Origin: Actinomycetota bacterium | GTDB lineage: Bacteria; Actinomycetota; Actinomycetes; Nanopelagicales; Nanopelagicaceae | Direction of reading: 5' to 3' | DNA length: 64,000 nucleotides | NCBI GenBank assembly: GCA_027728065.1 | Contig: JAQBVO010000003.1 | Span: 1-64,000, forward strand | Shown here: positions 16,144-25,362 of the stretch, piece by piece | Layout of the letters: each line of letters opens with the position of its first letter | Position numbering within the stretch: the first letter of the stretch is position 1 | The notes under the pieces: generated by a model | What the model was told of the DNA's origin: nothing | Databases searched by the model: none | What the model saw: only the letters and a program-made list of their open reading frames with translations | Made by a program: the position numbers and the translations under genes

Positions 16144-17486
16144 GTTTTGCCGCAGAACTGGAAAAGGCTATTGGGGTCTCTCTGATTACAGACCCTGATG
16201 TCACTGCAACCTACTCTAAAGATCAAGCACCGTTTGCCGACTCATCGCCGGCTGCTGCGGTTTTACTTGCTCGCAGTAGTGAGGAGATTGCAAAAGCTCT
16301 CGCTTTTTGCTCTGAACGCTCTATTCCGGTTGTTATCCGTGGCGCGGGGAGTGGTTTATCGGGTGGGGCTAACGCCGACTCAGAGTCTCTTGTTATCTCC
16401 TTAGAGAAGATGAATAGGATTCTTGAAATTGATCCTGCAAATCAGTTGGCCCGTGTAGAGGCTGGTGTAATTAATCTAGATTTGGATAATGCTGTCAAGG
16501 AGTTTGGTATGGCTTACCTTCCAGATCCCGCCAGTCGTGACTGGTCCACCATTGGTGGGAATGTAGCTACTAATGCTGGTGGGATGTGTTGTGTCAAATA
16601 TGGAGTGACATCACATCACGTGCGAGCATTAAAAGTGGTTTTATCAACTGGGCAGATAATCGAATTAGGTAAAGCAACTAAAAAGTTTGTCACAACTTTA
16701 GATTTGACGCACCTGTTTATTGGCTCTGAAGGCACCTTGGGTGTAATTACTGAAATTACTTTAAACATCCTTCCGCGCCCGAAACCTCCAGCAACCCTGA
16801 TAGCAACTTTCCCAAGTATTACCCAGGCGGCGGCGGCTTCAGCAGATCTTTTACAGTATCGCCCTTCCATGTTAGAGATTATTGATCAAACTACCTTAAA
16901 GGCGGTCGAATCGTGGCATCCGCTCGGTTTTGATATTGCAGGTGCAATAGTTCTAATGCAGTTAGATGAAAACTTTGAACTGGGTGAGAAGGCAGTTTCG
17001 ACGGCTCAGTCTCATGGAATGATCGATGGCATGTTTTCAACGGATCCAAATGAGGCAGTTGATTTGATTCGAGTCCGCAAGTTAGCCTATCCAGCCCTAG
17101 AGCGACTTGGAGCGACTTTGCTAGATGATGTTGCTTTGCCAGTTACAAGAATTGCCGAGTTTGTTAACAAGGTTGAAGCCTTAGCTAAAGAATATAATTT
17201 AATCATTGGAATTTTTGGACATGCTGGTGATGGAAATATGCATCCAACTATCGTCCACAACCATGGTGATTTAGAGGGTGAAAGACGTGCAAAAATAGTT
17301 TTTGCGAAAATAGTGGAGATTGCCCAAGCTTTAGGGGGTACGGCAAGTGGCGAACATGGAATTGGTTCTATTAAACGAAGTTTGTTATCTAATGAGCTTT
17401 CTCCGCTAGTCATCGAGATTCAACGAGGGATTAAGCAACTGCTCGATCCGGCTTTAATCCTCAACCCTGGGAAAAAACTACCTTAG
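16140..17486 (+). CDS. FAD-linked oxidase (GlcD/D-lactate dehydrogenase type)
   Basis: 448-residue flavoprotein of the FAD-binding type 4 family that oxidises 2-hydroxy acids such as D-lactate or glycolate. Visible: the PP-loop region IPVVIRGAGSGLSGGANA (FAD pyrophosphate binding), DPASRDWSTIGGNVATNAGG, and the C-terminal cap with GIFGHAGDGNMHPTIV and TASGEHGIGSIKR. The ATG overlaps the mutY stop (ATGA), and the same TAGACT box found before the 19464 gene lies six bases upstream. It is followed by an SDR and a lactonase gene, so a role in sugar-acid or hydroxyacid catabolism is a reasonable inference. Exact substrate unknown. Confidence 0.88.
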   Translation: MSFAAELEKAIGVSLITDPDVTATYSKDQAPFADSSPAAAVLLARSSEEIAKALAFCSERSIPVVIRGAGSGLSGGANADSESLVISLEKMNRILEIDPANQLARVEAGVINLDLDNAVKEFGMAYLPDPASRDWSTIGGNVATNAGGMCCVKYGVTSHHVRALKVVLSTGQIIELGKATKKFVTTLDLTHLFIGSEGTLGVITEITLNILPRPKPPATLIATFPSITQAAAASADLLQYRPSMLEIIDQTTLKAVESWHPLGFDIAGAIVLMQLDENFELGEKAVSTAQSHGMIDGMFSTDPNEAVDLIRVRKLAYPALERLGATLLDDVALPVTRIAEFVNKVEALAKEYNLIIGIFGHAGDGNMHPTIVHNHGDLEGERRAKIVFAKIVEIAQALGGTASGEHGIGSIKRSLLSNELSPLVIEIQRGIKQLLDPALILNPGKKLP

Positions 17487-17597
17487 ATAGCGCTGCAGCT
17501 CGTGCGGCAAGATAACATCTGTCTAAGTAGCCCTTGACTCTTTAGCGCACATGAACTTCACTGTTATATAAGTCATTTACGTGGAAACGAGGCAGTT

Positions 17598-18359
17598 ATG
17601 AATCTAGCAGGTATGCATGTTTTTGTTACAGGTGGTTCTCAGGGGATTGGCGCTGCAATAGTCAAAGATGCGGCTCAGAGTGGAGCGAAGGTTACTTTCG
17701 GCGACATTCAAGATGCTCAAGGTGAAAGTTATGCAGCAATTCTAAGATCTGAGGGCTTAGAAGTTTACTATGTTCATTGTGATGTTGGAATTTTAGAGAG
17801 TGTTGAAAAAGCGCACGAGATGGCCGTATCTCACTTTGGAATAGTGCAAGGGCTAGTCAATAATGCTGGAGTAAATTCTAGTGTCGATCCCGTAAAGATG
17901 ACCTCTGAAGAATGGGATCGCTTTTTTGCCATTGATTTGAAATCGGTCTGGCATACAGCTAGATGTGTACTGCCAGCCATGAGAGTAGAGAAAAAGGGTT
18001 CTATCGTAAATATTGCCTCCATTCATGCCAGGATGACTTTCCCAAAATTCTTTCCATATGCTGGAGCTAAATCTGGGGTAATTGGGCTGACTAGAAATTT
18101 AGCTCTTGATGAAGGCGAATTTAATATCCGAACAAATGCCGTTTCACCCGGTTATACCCTCACGCCTATCTTAGAAAATTGGTTCAAGTCAATCGATCAG
18201 AAACAGAGGCAACTTTCTATGGATCCGCAACCGCTTAAAAGATTTGCTCATCCCTCTGAGATCGCGAAGGTTGTCACTTTTTTGCTCTCTGACGATGCAA
18301 GTTTTGTCAATGGGGCAGATTGGATTGTTGATGGTGGACTTCATGCTCGATATGCTTAA
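17598..18359 (+). CDS. Short-chain dehydrogenase/reductase
   Basis: 253-residue classical SDR. The cofactor motif is TGGSQGIGAAI, with GDIQDAQ after strand 2 (an acidic residue favouring NAD), the NNAG motif in LVNNAGVNS, and the catalytic serine, tyrosine and lysine in SIVNIASIHA and YAGAKSG. The C-terminus WIVDGGLHARYA is typical. GAGG six bases upstream supports the start. Next to an SMP-30 lactonase, it is plausibly a sugar 1-dehydrogenase producing an aldonolactone, but no substrate residue can be read. Confidence 0.87.
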   Translation: MNLAGMHVFVTGGSQGIGAAIVKDAAQSGAKVTFGDIQDAQGESYAAILRSEGLEVYYVHCDVGILESVEKAHEMAVSHFGIVQGLVNNAGVNSSVDPVKMTSEEWDRFFAIDLKSVWHTARCVLPAMRVEKKGSIVNIASIHARMTFPKFFPYAGAKSGVIGLTRNLALDEGEFNIRTNAVSPGYTLTPILENWFKSIDQKQRQLSMDPQPLKRFAHPSEIAKVVTFLLSDDASFVNGADWIVDGGLHARYA

Positions 18360-18404
18360 GACTGGCTGTACTGGTGATGTCTCTAAAGCGTTAAAAATAA
18401 CACT

Positions 18405-19310
18405 CTACCCATTATAAAAATTATCTAACTTTCCTGCGATAGGAAGTCTCACCTCAAAGCACATCCCGCCATAGGGGTCATTTACGGAATCAAAAGCGAA
18501 CTCCGGATCGCGCTGATCTTGGGCTGAAGTGATGAATAAGGTTTTTAATTCCTCACCTCCAAAGGATGGGCAGGTCGTTAACGCTGTTGGCGCTTGAACG
18601 ATATTAAGAAGCTCTCCCTCTGGGGTGTAATTGCGAACCTGCCCACATCCCCAGAATGCAACCCAGAGATTCCCGAGAGAATCGGTGCACATACCATCTG
18701 GCACCCCAGTAACATCACTAACATCAATTGCCGAAAGTTCCCTAACGATTTCTCCTTTTTTAGGATCAAATTGATATCGATAAATCTTGCGAGGAGCCGA
18801 ATCAATATAGAACATCATTGTTCCATCAAGGGACCAATCCATTCCATTTGCTATTTGAATATTCTTACGATGAACCGATTTATTTAGCTCTCTATCAAAT
18901 TTATACAATTCACCAGTTACGCCACCTTCTACAACATCACTGCCCCCAATGGCGCTCGCCATTGTGCCAACCCAAAGAGATCCGGATGGATCAATATTCC
19001 CATCATTTGTTCTAAGTACCCTTGCATCAAAATCCAACTTAATCTCACGTTCAATCTTAAAACTTTTATCCGTGAACGCGATCGAGTCACCAAGGGCAAG
19101 AACGAACCCTCCACCATCTCTTTTACCCACATACGTAACTGATTTACCTAGAACTACTTTAGAGATTTCTCCAGTTTTTGGATTGTATCTCTTGATAGTA
19201 TTCTTGAAAATATCGACCCAGATAAAAAATCCGCTTCGCTCATCCCAGAGCGTTCCTTCTCCTAGGTCGCTACCCGAACCCAAAATTGGCCTTGCCTCAT
19301 AATGAGTCAT
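18405..19310 (-). CDS. SMP-30/gluconolactonase family protein
   Basis: 301-residue six-bladed propeller hydrolase that opens aldono-lactones with a bound divalent metal. Metal-site motifs: GSGSDLGEGTLWD (glutamate near the N-terminus), TNDGNIDPSGSLWVGTM, IANGMDWSLDGTMMFYIDS and VTGVPDGMCTDSLGNLWVA. GGAG lies about six bases before the ATG. It is convergent with the SDR (45 nt between stops). The pair of an SDR and a lactonase is the usual first half of a non-phosphorylating sugar oxidation route, with the FAD oxidase possibly acting on a later hydroxyacid product. Confidence 0.87.
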   Translation of the reverse strand: MTHYEARPILGSGSDLGEGTLWDERSGFFIWVDIFKNTIKRYNPKTGEISKVVLGKSVTYVGKRDGGGFVLALGDSIAFTDKSFKIEREIKLDFDARVLRTNDGNIDPSGSLWVGTMASAIGGSDVVEGGVTGELYKFDRELNKSVHRKNIQIANGMDWSLDGTMMFYIDSAPRKIYRYQFDPKKGEIVRELSAIDVSDVTGVPDGMCTDSLGNLWVAFWGCGQVRNYTPEGELLNIVQAPTALTTCPSFGGEELKTLFITSAQDQRDPEFAFDSVNDPYGGMCFEVRLPIAGKLDNFYNG

Positions 19311-19425
19311 AATCTCTCCGATTCAAATTTCATATAGTCTATCGGCTCCCAATAAACTATCAGGCAGGTAAGATTTAGAATCAACCTTCTTGGTTTGCTC
19401 TAAGCCTAACTCTGGCTCTCTATAA

Positions 19426-19467
19426 TTGCTTGGCATGGTTGTTAAAGAATATAGACTTCCACAATGA
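19426..19467 (+). pseudogene. Remnant of a second mutY 3' end
   Basis: An open stretch with no start of its own reads LLGMVVKEYRLPQ and a TGA, resembling the C-terminal tail of MutY (the complete gene at 15292-16143 ends NRYRLPQ and TGA). The last 19 nt are identical to the intact gene and the preceding codons differ. The stop overlaps the ATG of the 19464 gene just as the intact mutY stop overlaps the 16140 gene. Confidence 0.65.
19449..19467 (+). repeat. Right copy of the 19-bp direct repeat
   Basis: Exact second copy of atatagacttccacaatga. It also contains TAGACT six bases before the ATG at 19464 and so may serve as the promoter of the acetyltransferase gene. Confidence 0.85.
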
Positions 19468-19943
19468 CACACTCTGGGGTCCGCTTGGCACGCAAAGAGG
19501 ATGCTCCACGCATACATCAACTCATTAAAGATCTCGCGGTCTATGAAAAGACACCTCTGGAAGCTAAAGCCACGATTCAACAAATTGAAGAGACAATCTT
19601 TGGCCAAAACCCAGTCGCTTTCTGCCATGTTGCACAGGAGAAGGGTTTGGTCGTTGGAATCGCTATCTGGTTCCTTAACTACTCAACATGGCTTGGAAAA
19701 CCAGGTATCTACCTTGAAGATCTCTATGTTGACCCGCTATACCGAGGAAAAGGCTACGGCTTAGCACTCCTAAAAGAGCTTGGAAAGATCTGCATCGAAC
19801 GCGGTTACGAGAGATTGCAGTGGTGGGTCCTGGATTGGAACCAATCCAGCATCGACTTCTACGAATCTTTAGGCGCAGTCGCTATGGATGAGTGGACTGT
19901 CTATCGCGTGAGCGGAGATGCACTTAAAAAACTAGGAAGTTAA
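19464..19943 (+). CDS. GNAT acetyltransferase, diamine/spermidine N1-acetyltransferase type
   Basis: 159 residues. It closely follows the SSAT pattern: FLNYSTWLGKPGIYLEDLYV, the acetyl-CoA loop YRGKGYGLALL, then RLQWWVLDWNQSSIDFYESLGA. Likely acetylates a polyamine or another primary amine, using acetyl-CoA, in the cytoplasm. The start is in an ATGA overlap with the mutY remnant and has a TAGACT box. The gene ends one base before the convergent clpC stop. Substrate is inferred from family pattern only. Confidence 0.85.
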   Translation: MTHSGVRLARKEDAPRIHQLIKDLAVYEKTPLEAKATIQQIEETIFGQNPVAFCHVAQEKGLVVGIAIWFLNYSTWLGKPGIYLEDLYVDPLYRGKGYGLALLKELGKICIERGYERLQWWVLDWNQSSIDFYESLGAVAMDEWTVYRVSGDALKKLGS

Positions 19944-22448
19944 TTAAGTCGTTGGCGCCTCTTCAGCTAGATCCTCAGGGCTATTAGGGGTTTGCACCTT
20001 TGGTGATCCCTTGAAAGTAAATACGGCCTCTGCGCCTTCGCCCTCGATATCGACGACGATGATTTCACCGGCCTTGAGTTCACCGAACAGGATTCGCTCT
20101 GAAAGGGCATCTTCGATCTCGCGTTGAATCGTACGACGCAACGGACGTGCACCAAAGAGTGAATCGTAACCGCGCAGGGCAAGTAAATTTTTTGCCGCTG
20201 GCGTTAGTTCGATATCCATCTCCTTTGCCTGCAGACGATTATCAAGATTCTCAATCATTAAATCGACGATTTGAACAATCTGCTCTTTCGTTAACTGGTG
20301 GAAAACGATGACGTCGTCGATACGATTAAGAAACTCGGGGCGGAAATGGGTTTTGAGTTCGTCATTTACCTTGCCCTTCATCCGCTCGTAATTAGTCTGA
20401 TCGTCATCACTATTAGCGAAACCAAGTCCGAGTGACTTAGAGATGTCACGGGTTCCAAGGTTTGTCGTCATGATGATGACAGTATTTTTAAAGTCAACGG
20501 TGCGCCCTTGTGCATCGGTGAGGTGTCCATCTTCTAGAACCTGTAGGAGTGAGTTAAAGATATCTGGGTGTGCCTTTTCGATCTCATCAAAGAGAACAAC
20601 TGAGAATGGGCGACGGCGAACCTTTTCAGTTAACTGTCCGCCCTCGTCGTAGCCGACATATCCTGGAGGTGCTCCAAATAAACGCGATGCTGTGTGGCGC
20701 TCTGAGTATTCAGACATATCTAGTTGAATCAATGCATCTTGATCGCCGAATAAGAAGGCGGCCAGCGTGCGTGAGAGCTCGGTCTTACCAACTCCTGAAG
20801 GACCGGCGAAGATAAATGATCCGCCAGGACGACGTGGATCCTTAAGACCTGCACGTGTGCGGCGAATAGCCTGTGATAGAGATTTAATCGCTTGATCCTG
20901 CCCGATTACTCTTTTGTGCAGCTCTTCCTCCATGCGCAGAAGTCGCGCAGTCTCTTCCTCAGTTAATTTAAAGACTGGGATTCCAGTTGAGATAGATAGA
21001 ACTTGGGCGATAAGCTCTTCATCAACTTCGGTGACCTTATCTAAATCAGTCGCCTTCCAATTCTTTTCAGCCTCATGCTTTTCAGTGATTAAGGATTTTT
21101 CCTTATCGCGAAGTGATGCCGCTTTTTCAAAGTCCTGACCATCGATTGCAGACTCTTTCTCTCTACGTGCATCAGCGATTTTGTCATCGAATGCACGTAG
21201 CTCTGCAGGTGCGGTCATGCGCTTAATGCGAAGACGGGATCCCGCTTCATCGATTAAATCAATCGCCTTATCTGGCAAGAAGCGATCAGATACATAGCGA
21301 TCGGCTAAATTGGCTGCAGCCGCTAGCGCTCCATCGGTAATCGATACACGGTGGTGCGTTTCATAACGATCGCGAAGACCCTTCAAAATCTCAATGGTGT
21401 GTGCAACCGATGGCTCTTTAACTTGAATTGGTTGGAAGCGGCGCTCCAACGCTGCATCTTTTTCAACATGCTTTCGATACTCATCCAGGGTTGTTGCACC
21501 GATTGTCTGTAACTCTCCGCGGGCTAGCATCGGCTTTAAGATGCTTGCAGCATCGATTGCGCCCTCTGCAGCCCCCGCACCGACAAGGGTATGAATCTCG
21601 TCGATGAAGAGAATGATGTCGCCACGGGTTTTAATCTCTTTGAGAACCTTCTTTAAGCGCTCTTCGAAATCTCCACGGTAGCGACTACCGGCAACGAGTG
21701 CGCCTAAATCAAGTGAGTACAACTGCTTATCTTTTAAAGTCTCAGGGACATCGTTTTTGTAAATTGCTTGGGCAAGACCCTCTACGACCGCTGTTTTACC
21801 AACACCTGGTTCACCTATTAATACCGGGTTGTTCTTTGTGCGACGTGAAAGAACCTGCATCACGCGCTCGATTTCATTTTCGCGCCCGATAACTGGATCA
21901 AGCTTTCCTTCACGTGCGGCTTGAGTTAAGTTGCGACCAAATTGATCAAGTATCAAAGATGTAGATGGAGTTCCCTCTGCAGGCCCACCTTGTGTAGCCG
22001 CCTCTTTACCTTGATAGCCAGAGAGGAGTTGGATTACTTGCTGGCGCACACGATTTAAATCGGCGCCAAGTTTTACAAGTACTTGGGCGGCAACGCCTTC
22101 ACCTTCGCGAATAAGTCCGAGCAAAATATGTTCAGTGCCGATGTAGTTGTGGCCAAGTTGTAGCGCTTCGCGCAGTGAAAGTTCGAGAACTTTCTTAGCG
22201 CGCGGAGTAAATGGAATGTGACCACTTGGTGCCTGCTGACCCTGTCCGATGATCTCTTCAACCTGTGCGCGAACACCTTCAAGTGAGATTCCTAGGGATT
22301 CAAGTCCTTTAGCGGCAACGCCTTCACCTTCATGGATCAAGCCGAGCAGAATGTGCTCAGTACCGATGTAGTTGTGGTTGAGCATGCGTGCCTCTTCTTG
22401 GGCAAGCACAACTACACGGCGGGCTCGATCTGTAAAGCGCTCAAACAT
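19944..22448 (-). CDS. clpC: ATP-dependent Clp protease ATPase subunit ClpC
   Basis: 834-residue AAA+ unfoldase that feeds proteins to ClpP. The start [14 protein letters not shown] at 22448 has GAAGGAG seven bases upstream, one of the strongest ribosome-binding sites in the window; an in-frame start at 22499 is not needed. Two N-terminal repeats ([13 protein letters not shown] twice), first Walker [14 protein letters not shown], a UVR-type middle segment near residue 430, second Walker [13 protein letters not shown], and Walker [14 protein letters not shown]. The order argA-lysS-clpC resembles the mycobacterial clpC-lsr2-lysS locus, with no lsr2 gene here. Confidence 0.97.
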   Translation of the reverse strand: MFERFTDRARRVVVLAQEEARMLNHNYIGTEHILLGLIHEGEGVAAKGLESLGISLEGVRAQVEEIIGQGQQAPSGHIPFTPRAKKVLELSLREALQLGHNYIGTEHILLGLIREGEGVAAQVLVKLGADLNRVRQQVIQLLSGYQGKEAATQGGPAEGTPSTSLILDQFGRNLTQAAREGKLDPVIGRENEIERVMQVLSRRTKNNPVLIGEPGVGKTAVVEGLAQAIYKNDVPETLKDKQLYSLDLGALVAGSRYRGDFEERLKKVLKEIKTRGDIILFIDEIHTLVGAGAAEGAIDAASILKPMLARGELQTIGATTLDEYRKHVEKDAALERRFQPIQVKEPSVAHTIEILKGLRDRYETHHRVSITDGALAAAANLADRYVSDRFLPDKAIDLIDEAGSRLRIKRMTAPAELRAFDDKIADARREKESAIDGQDFEKAASLRDKEKSLITEKHEAEKNWKATDLDKVTEVDEELIAQVLSISTGIPVFKLTEEETARLLRMEEELHKRVIGQDQAIKSLSQAIRRTRAGLKDPRRPGGSFIFAGPSGVGKTELSRTLAAFLFGDQDALIQLDMSEYSERHTASRLFGAPPGYVGYDEGGQLTEKVRRRPFSVVLFDEIEKAHPDIFNSLLQVLEDGHLTDAQGRTVDFKNTVIIMTTNLGTRDISKSLGLGFANSDDDQTNYERMKGKVNDELKTHFRPEFLNRIDDVIVFHQLTKEQIVQIVDLMIENLDNRLQAKEMDIELTPAAKNLLALRGYDSLFGARPLRRTIQREIEDALSERILFGELKAGEIIVVDIEGEGAEAVFTFKGSPKVQTPNSPEDLAEEAPTT

Positions 22449-22500
22449 TGCTGTACTCCTTCTTATTCGATTCAATAAGCCTAATACCTGAAAGACCAAA

Positions 22501-22513
22501 CTCGCACGGCGAG
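22501..22513. promoter_or_regulatory. Inverted repeat upstream of clpC
   Basis: CTCGC-ACG-GCGAG, a perfect 5-3-5 palindrome, 53 bp before the clpC start. It may be an operator. The ClgR consensus of actinobacteria uses CGC and GCG separated by five bases, whereas here the gap is three, so I do not assign a regulator. Confidence 0.35.
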
Positions 22514-22534
22514 AGAGGCCTTTAGAGTAAGAAC

Positions 22535-22559
22535 CCCAGAAGTTGGGCTTTTATGCCCC
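22535..22559 (-). terminator. Weak hairpin after the N-acetylglutamate synthase gene
   Basis: On the minus strand GTTGGG and CCCAAC can pair around a GCATAAAAG-type loop just after the end of the upstream gene. There is no good U run, so it may attenuate rather than terminate. Confidence 0.3.
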
Positions 22560-22573
22560 AACCAGCCCTATAT

Positions 22574-23068
22574 CTAGGCGAGAATTTTGAGCATTCTGGT
22601 ATTTCCAAGGGTATTTGGCTTGGCAGATTCAAGATCTAAGAACTCTGCAATACCGACATCGTATGAGCGTAAAAGTTGCTCATATACCGCTGAATCTACC
22701 GGGGTGCCCTCAATTATTTCGAAGCCGTGGGCGCTAAAAAACTCCGTCTCGAAAGTTAAACAGAAGATTCTCTTTACGCCGAGTTTGCCTGCGCGCGCAA
22801 TGATTGCATCGAGAATCAAATGTCCTATCCCCTGTCCCCGCAAATCTTCAGCCACTGCAACGGTACGAACTTCAGCCAAATCCTCCCAAAGTACGTGGAG
22901 CGCTCCACAGCCAATAACTTGATGGCCTTCGACTGCAACCATAAACTCCTGAACGCTCTCATATAACGTGACAGTCTCTTTACTTAAAAGCCGACCTTGC
23001 GGTGCATATGAATCGATGAGTGTGCGAACACCCTTAATATCGCTCGTGCGAGCAGAACGAATCTCCAC
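22574..23068 (-). CDS. argA: Amino-acid N-acetyltransferase (short N-acetylglutamate synthase)
   Basis: 164-residue GNAT protein of the short ArgA type known from actinobacteria (Rv2747-like), making N-acetylglutamate for arginine synthesis. Motifs: IRSARTSDIKGVRTLIDSYA, VIGCGALHVLWEDLAEVRTVAV, the acetyl-CoA loop RGQGIGHLILDAII, then IFCLTFETEFFSAHGFE. It follows lysS by two bases and is likely co-transcribed with it. It stands where mycobacteria carry lsr2. Confidence 0.85.
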   Translation of the reverse strand: MEIRSARTSDIKGVRTLIDSYAPQGRLLSKETVTLYESVQEFMVAVEGHQVIGCGALHVLWEDLAEVRTVAVAEDLRGQGIGHLILDAIIARAGKLGVKRIFCLTFETEFFSAHGFEIIEGTPVDSAVYEQLLRSYDVGIAEFLDLESAKPNTLGNTRMLKILA

Positions 23069-23070
23069 GA

Positions 23071-24576
23071 TTAGTCGATTTCAGGTTTTACTAACGGAAA
23101 CAAAATAGTTTCGCGAATTCCAAGACCAGTTAGCGCCATCAATAGACGATCTACACCCATCCCCATTCCACCCATCGGTGGCATTCCAAACTCCATAGCG
23201 CGTAAGAAATCCTCATCTACTTGCATCGCTTCTAAATCACCCTTAGCACCTAGTGATGATTGTTCGATTAAACGCTCCCGTTGAATCACTGGATCAATTA
23301 ACTCAGAATATCCTGTTGCTAATTCGAAGCCATCAACATATAAATCCCATCTTTCAGCAACACCAGGTAATTCGCGATGGGTGCGAACAAGTGGAGATGT
23401 GTCAACTGGAAAACCCATTACAAAGGTAGGTGCAATTAATTGATCCTTAGCTACGTGCTCAAAGATCTCTTCGGTCAACTTGCCTGTAATCCACTTAGGG
23501 TCGGATTTAATGCCGAGTTTTGTCGCAATAGTTTTCAATTCAGCGATAGGTGTTAAGGCGCTTACGCTCTGACCAACGCCCTGCGAGACAGCCTCGTATA
23601 GGGATATTTCCCGCCAACTACCGCCAAAATCTACGGTGCGTCCATCGTGGTGTGTAACGACATGTGAGCCTGCAACTGCCATCGCGGCATTTTGCACAAG
23701 AGTGCGCGTTAAATCAGCGATTGATTGCCAGTCGCCATATGCCTGATAGCTCTCAATCATTGCAAACTCCGGTGAATGGGATGAGTCTGCGCCTTCATTA
23801 CGGAAATTCCGGTTAATTTCAAAAACGCGCTCGATACCACCAATGACACATCGCTTTAAAAATAATTCAGGTGCGATACGCAGATAAAGATCCATGTTGT
23901 AAGCGTTTGAAAATGATTTAAAGGGGCGAGCGGTCGCTCCTCCATGCATGACCTGGAGCATCGGGGTTTCAACCTCAATAAAATCGGCCTTAGCAAAAGT
24001 ATCGCGTAAAGATTTCATCAGCCTTGGACGTAAGCGAGCATTGGCGCGCGCTTCGGGGCGCACAATTAAATCTACATAGCGCATACGTACACGTGTTTCT
24101 TCCGACATCGGTTTGTGATCGTTGGGCAATGGGCGCAGAGATTTAGCGGCTAACTGCCATGATGCTGCAAGAATTGAAAGTTCGCCCCGCTTTGAAGAAA
24201 TAATCTCACCGGTAACTGAGACAATGTCGCCTAAATCAATAGCAGATTTCCAGGAATCAATGGATGCCTGACCGATTTTATCTAGCGAAAACATCGCTTG
24301 AAGCTCGGTGCCATCGCCTTCACGCAAAGTTGCAAAGCAAAGTTTGCCAGTATCGCGTTTAAAGATAATGCGGCCTGCCAGGCTTTCGGTGATACCGCTT
24401 GCGCTATCCATCTCTAAGTTTGCGTGCTCGTTGCGTACAGCTAAGAGTGATTTAGTTCGCGGCACTGATACTGGGTAGGGCTCTATTCCATCGGCGATAA
24501 GCGCAGCCCGCTTCTCGCGGCGGATCCGCAACTGCTCGGGCAAATCCTCCTCGGGTGCTGGCTTTTCATTACTCAT
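23071..24576 (-). CDS. lysS: Lysyl-tRNA synthetase (class II)
   Basis: 501 residues. N-terminal OB-fold anticodon domain (SLAGRIIFKRDTGKLCFATL), class II motif 2 FEINRNFRNEGADSSHSPEF, and motif 3 GMGMGVDRLLMALTG near the C-terminus. Essential charging of tRNA-Lys. Spaced 21 nt from coaX and 2 nt from the acetyltransferase gene. Confidence 0.97.
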   Translation of the reverse strand: MSNEKPAPEEDLPEQLRIRREKRAALIADGIEPYPVSVPRTKSLLAVRNEHANLEMDSASGITESLAGRIIFKRDTGKLCFATLREGDGTELQAMFSLDKIGQASIDSWKSAIDLGDIVSVTGEIISSKRGELSILAASWQLAAKSLRPLPNDHKPMSEETRVRMRYVDLIVRPEARANARLRPRLMKSLRDTFAKADFIEVETPMLQVMHGGATARPFKSFSNAYNMDLYLRIAPELFLKRCVIGGIERVFEINRNFRNEGADSSHSPEFAMIESYQAYGDWQSIADLTRTLVQNAAMAVAGSHVVTHHDGRTVDFGGSWREISLYEAVSQGVGQSVSALTPIAELKTIATKLGIKSDPKWITGKLTEEIFEHVAKDQLIAPTFVMGFPVDTSPLVRTHRELPGVAERWDLYVDGFELATGYSELIDPVIQRERLIEQSSLGAKGDLEAMQVDEDFLRAMEFGMPPMGGMGMGVDRLLMALTGLGIRETILFPLVKPEID

Positions 24577-24597
24577 AATGAGATGGAGTCTACCGAC

Positions 24598-25362
24598 TTA
24601 GGCATTTCGTTCGTGAATTAAACGAAGCCCAATCAGCGTTAAATCTGGCTCATGATCTGTGATTGTTTCTGATACGCCAATAATCAACGGTGCTAATCCA
24701 CCCGTGGCAATTACCTTTGGTACTCCAGAATATGAACCGGCCAGTTCAATGCTAATGCGATCGACAAGGCCATCGACTTGACCGGCAAAGCCGAAAATCG
24801 TGCCCGACTGCAACGCTTCAACGGTATTTTTACCAATTACATTCTTTGGTCTTACTAATTCAACTTTGCGTAGCTGCGCCGCACGTGCAGCTAGAGCATC
24901 AACTGATATCTCGATGCCTGGTGCGAGTGCCCCTCCCAAAAACTCACCCTTGGGTGATACAACATCGAGATTTGTCGATGTTCCAAAGTCAACGACAATA
25001 GCGGGGCCGCCGAATAATGTGTGCGCCGCCAGGGTATTTACAATGCGATCAGCGCCGATTTCTTTAGGGTTATCAACTAATAAGGGAACCCCCGTCTTGA
25101 TTCCTGGCTCGACAATCGTTGTGCGCACATCGCTAAAGTAATCACTAATCATGTTACGCAGTTCGCGCAACGTTGCTGGCACGGTTGAGCAGATTGATAA
25201 TCCAGTCACTGTGTAATCCTCAACTAAGGAGCGGTACTGCAGCCATAATTCATCGGCAGTGCTGCGTGGATCAGTCTTTACCCGCCAGGAGTGAACTAGT
25301 TCATCCCCATTGAATATTCCTAGAACTGTATTGGTATTACCGACATCGATTGTTAACAGCAT
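24598..25362 (-). CDS. coaX: Type III pantothenate kinase
   Basis: First step from pantothenate to CoA. 254 residues of the CoaX family: N-terminal phosphate loop LTIDVGNTNTVLGIF, GADRIVNTLAAH, IVVDFGTSTNLDVVSPKGEFLGGALAPGI (split motif) and VIATGGLAPLI. The start overlaps the panC stop by one base, coupling pantothenate synthesis and phosphorylation. Confidence 0.96.
   Translation of the reverse strand: MLLTIDVGNTNTVLGIFNGDELVHSWRVKTDPRSTADELWLQYRSLVEDYTVTGLSICSTVPATLRELRNMISDYFSDVRTTIVEPGIKTGVPLLVDNPKEIGADRIVNTLAAHTLFGGPAIVVDFGTSTNLDVVSPKGEFLGGALAPGIEISVDALAARAAQLRKVELVRPKNVIGKNTVEALQSGTIFGFAGQVDGLVDRISIELAGSYSGVPKVIATGGLAPLIIGVSETITDHEPDLTLIGLRLIHERNA

Noticed and set aside
22449..22499. 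Extended clpC start at 22499
   Set aside because: It would add 17 residues not found in ClpC and ignore the GAAGGAG site seven bases before the ATG at 22448.
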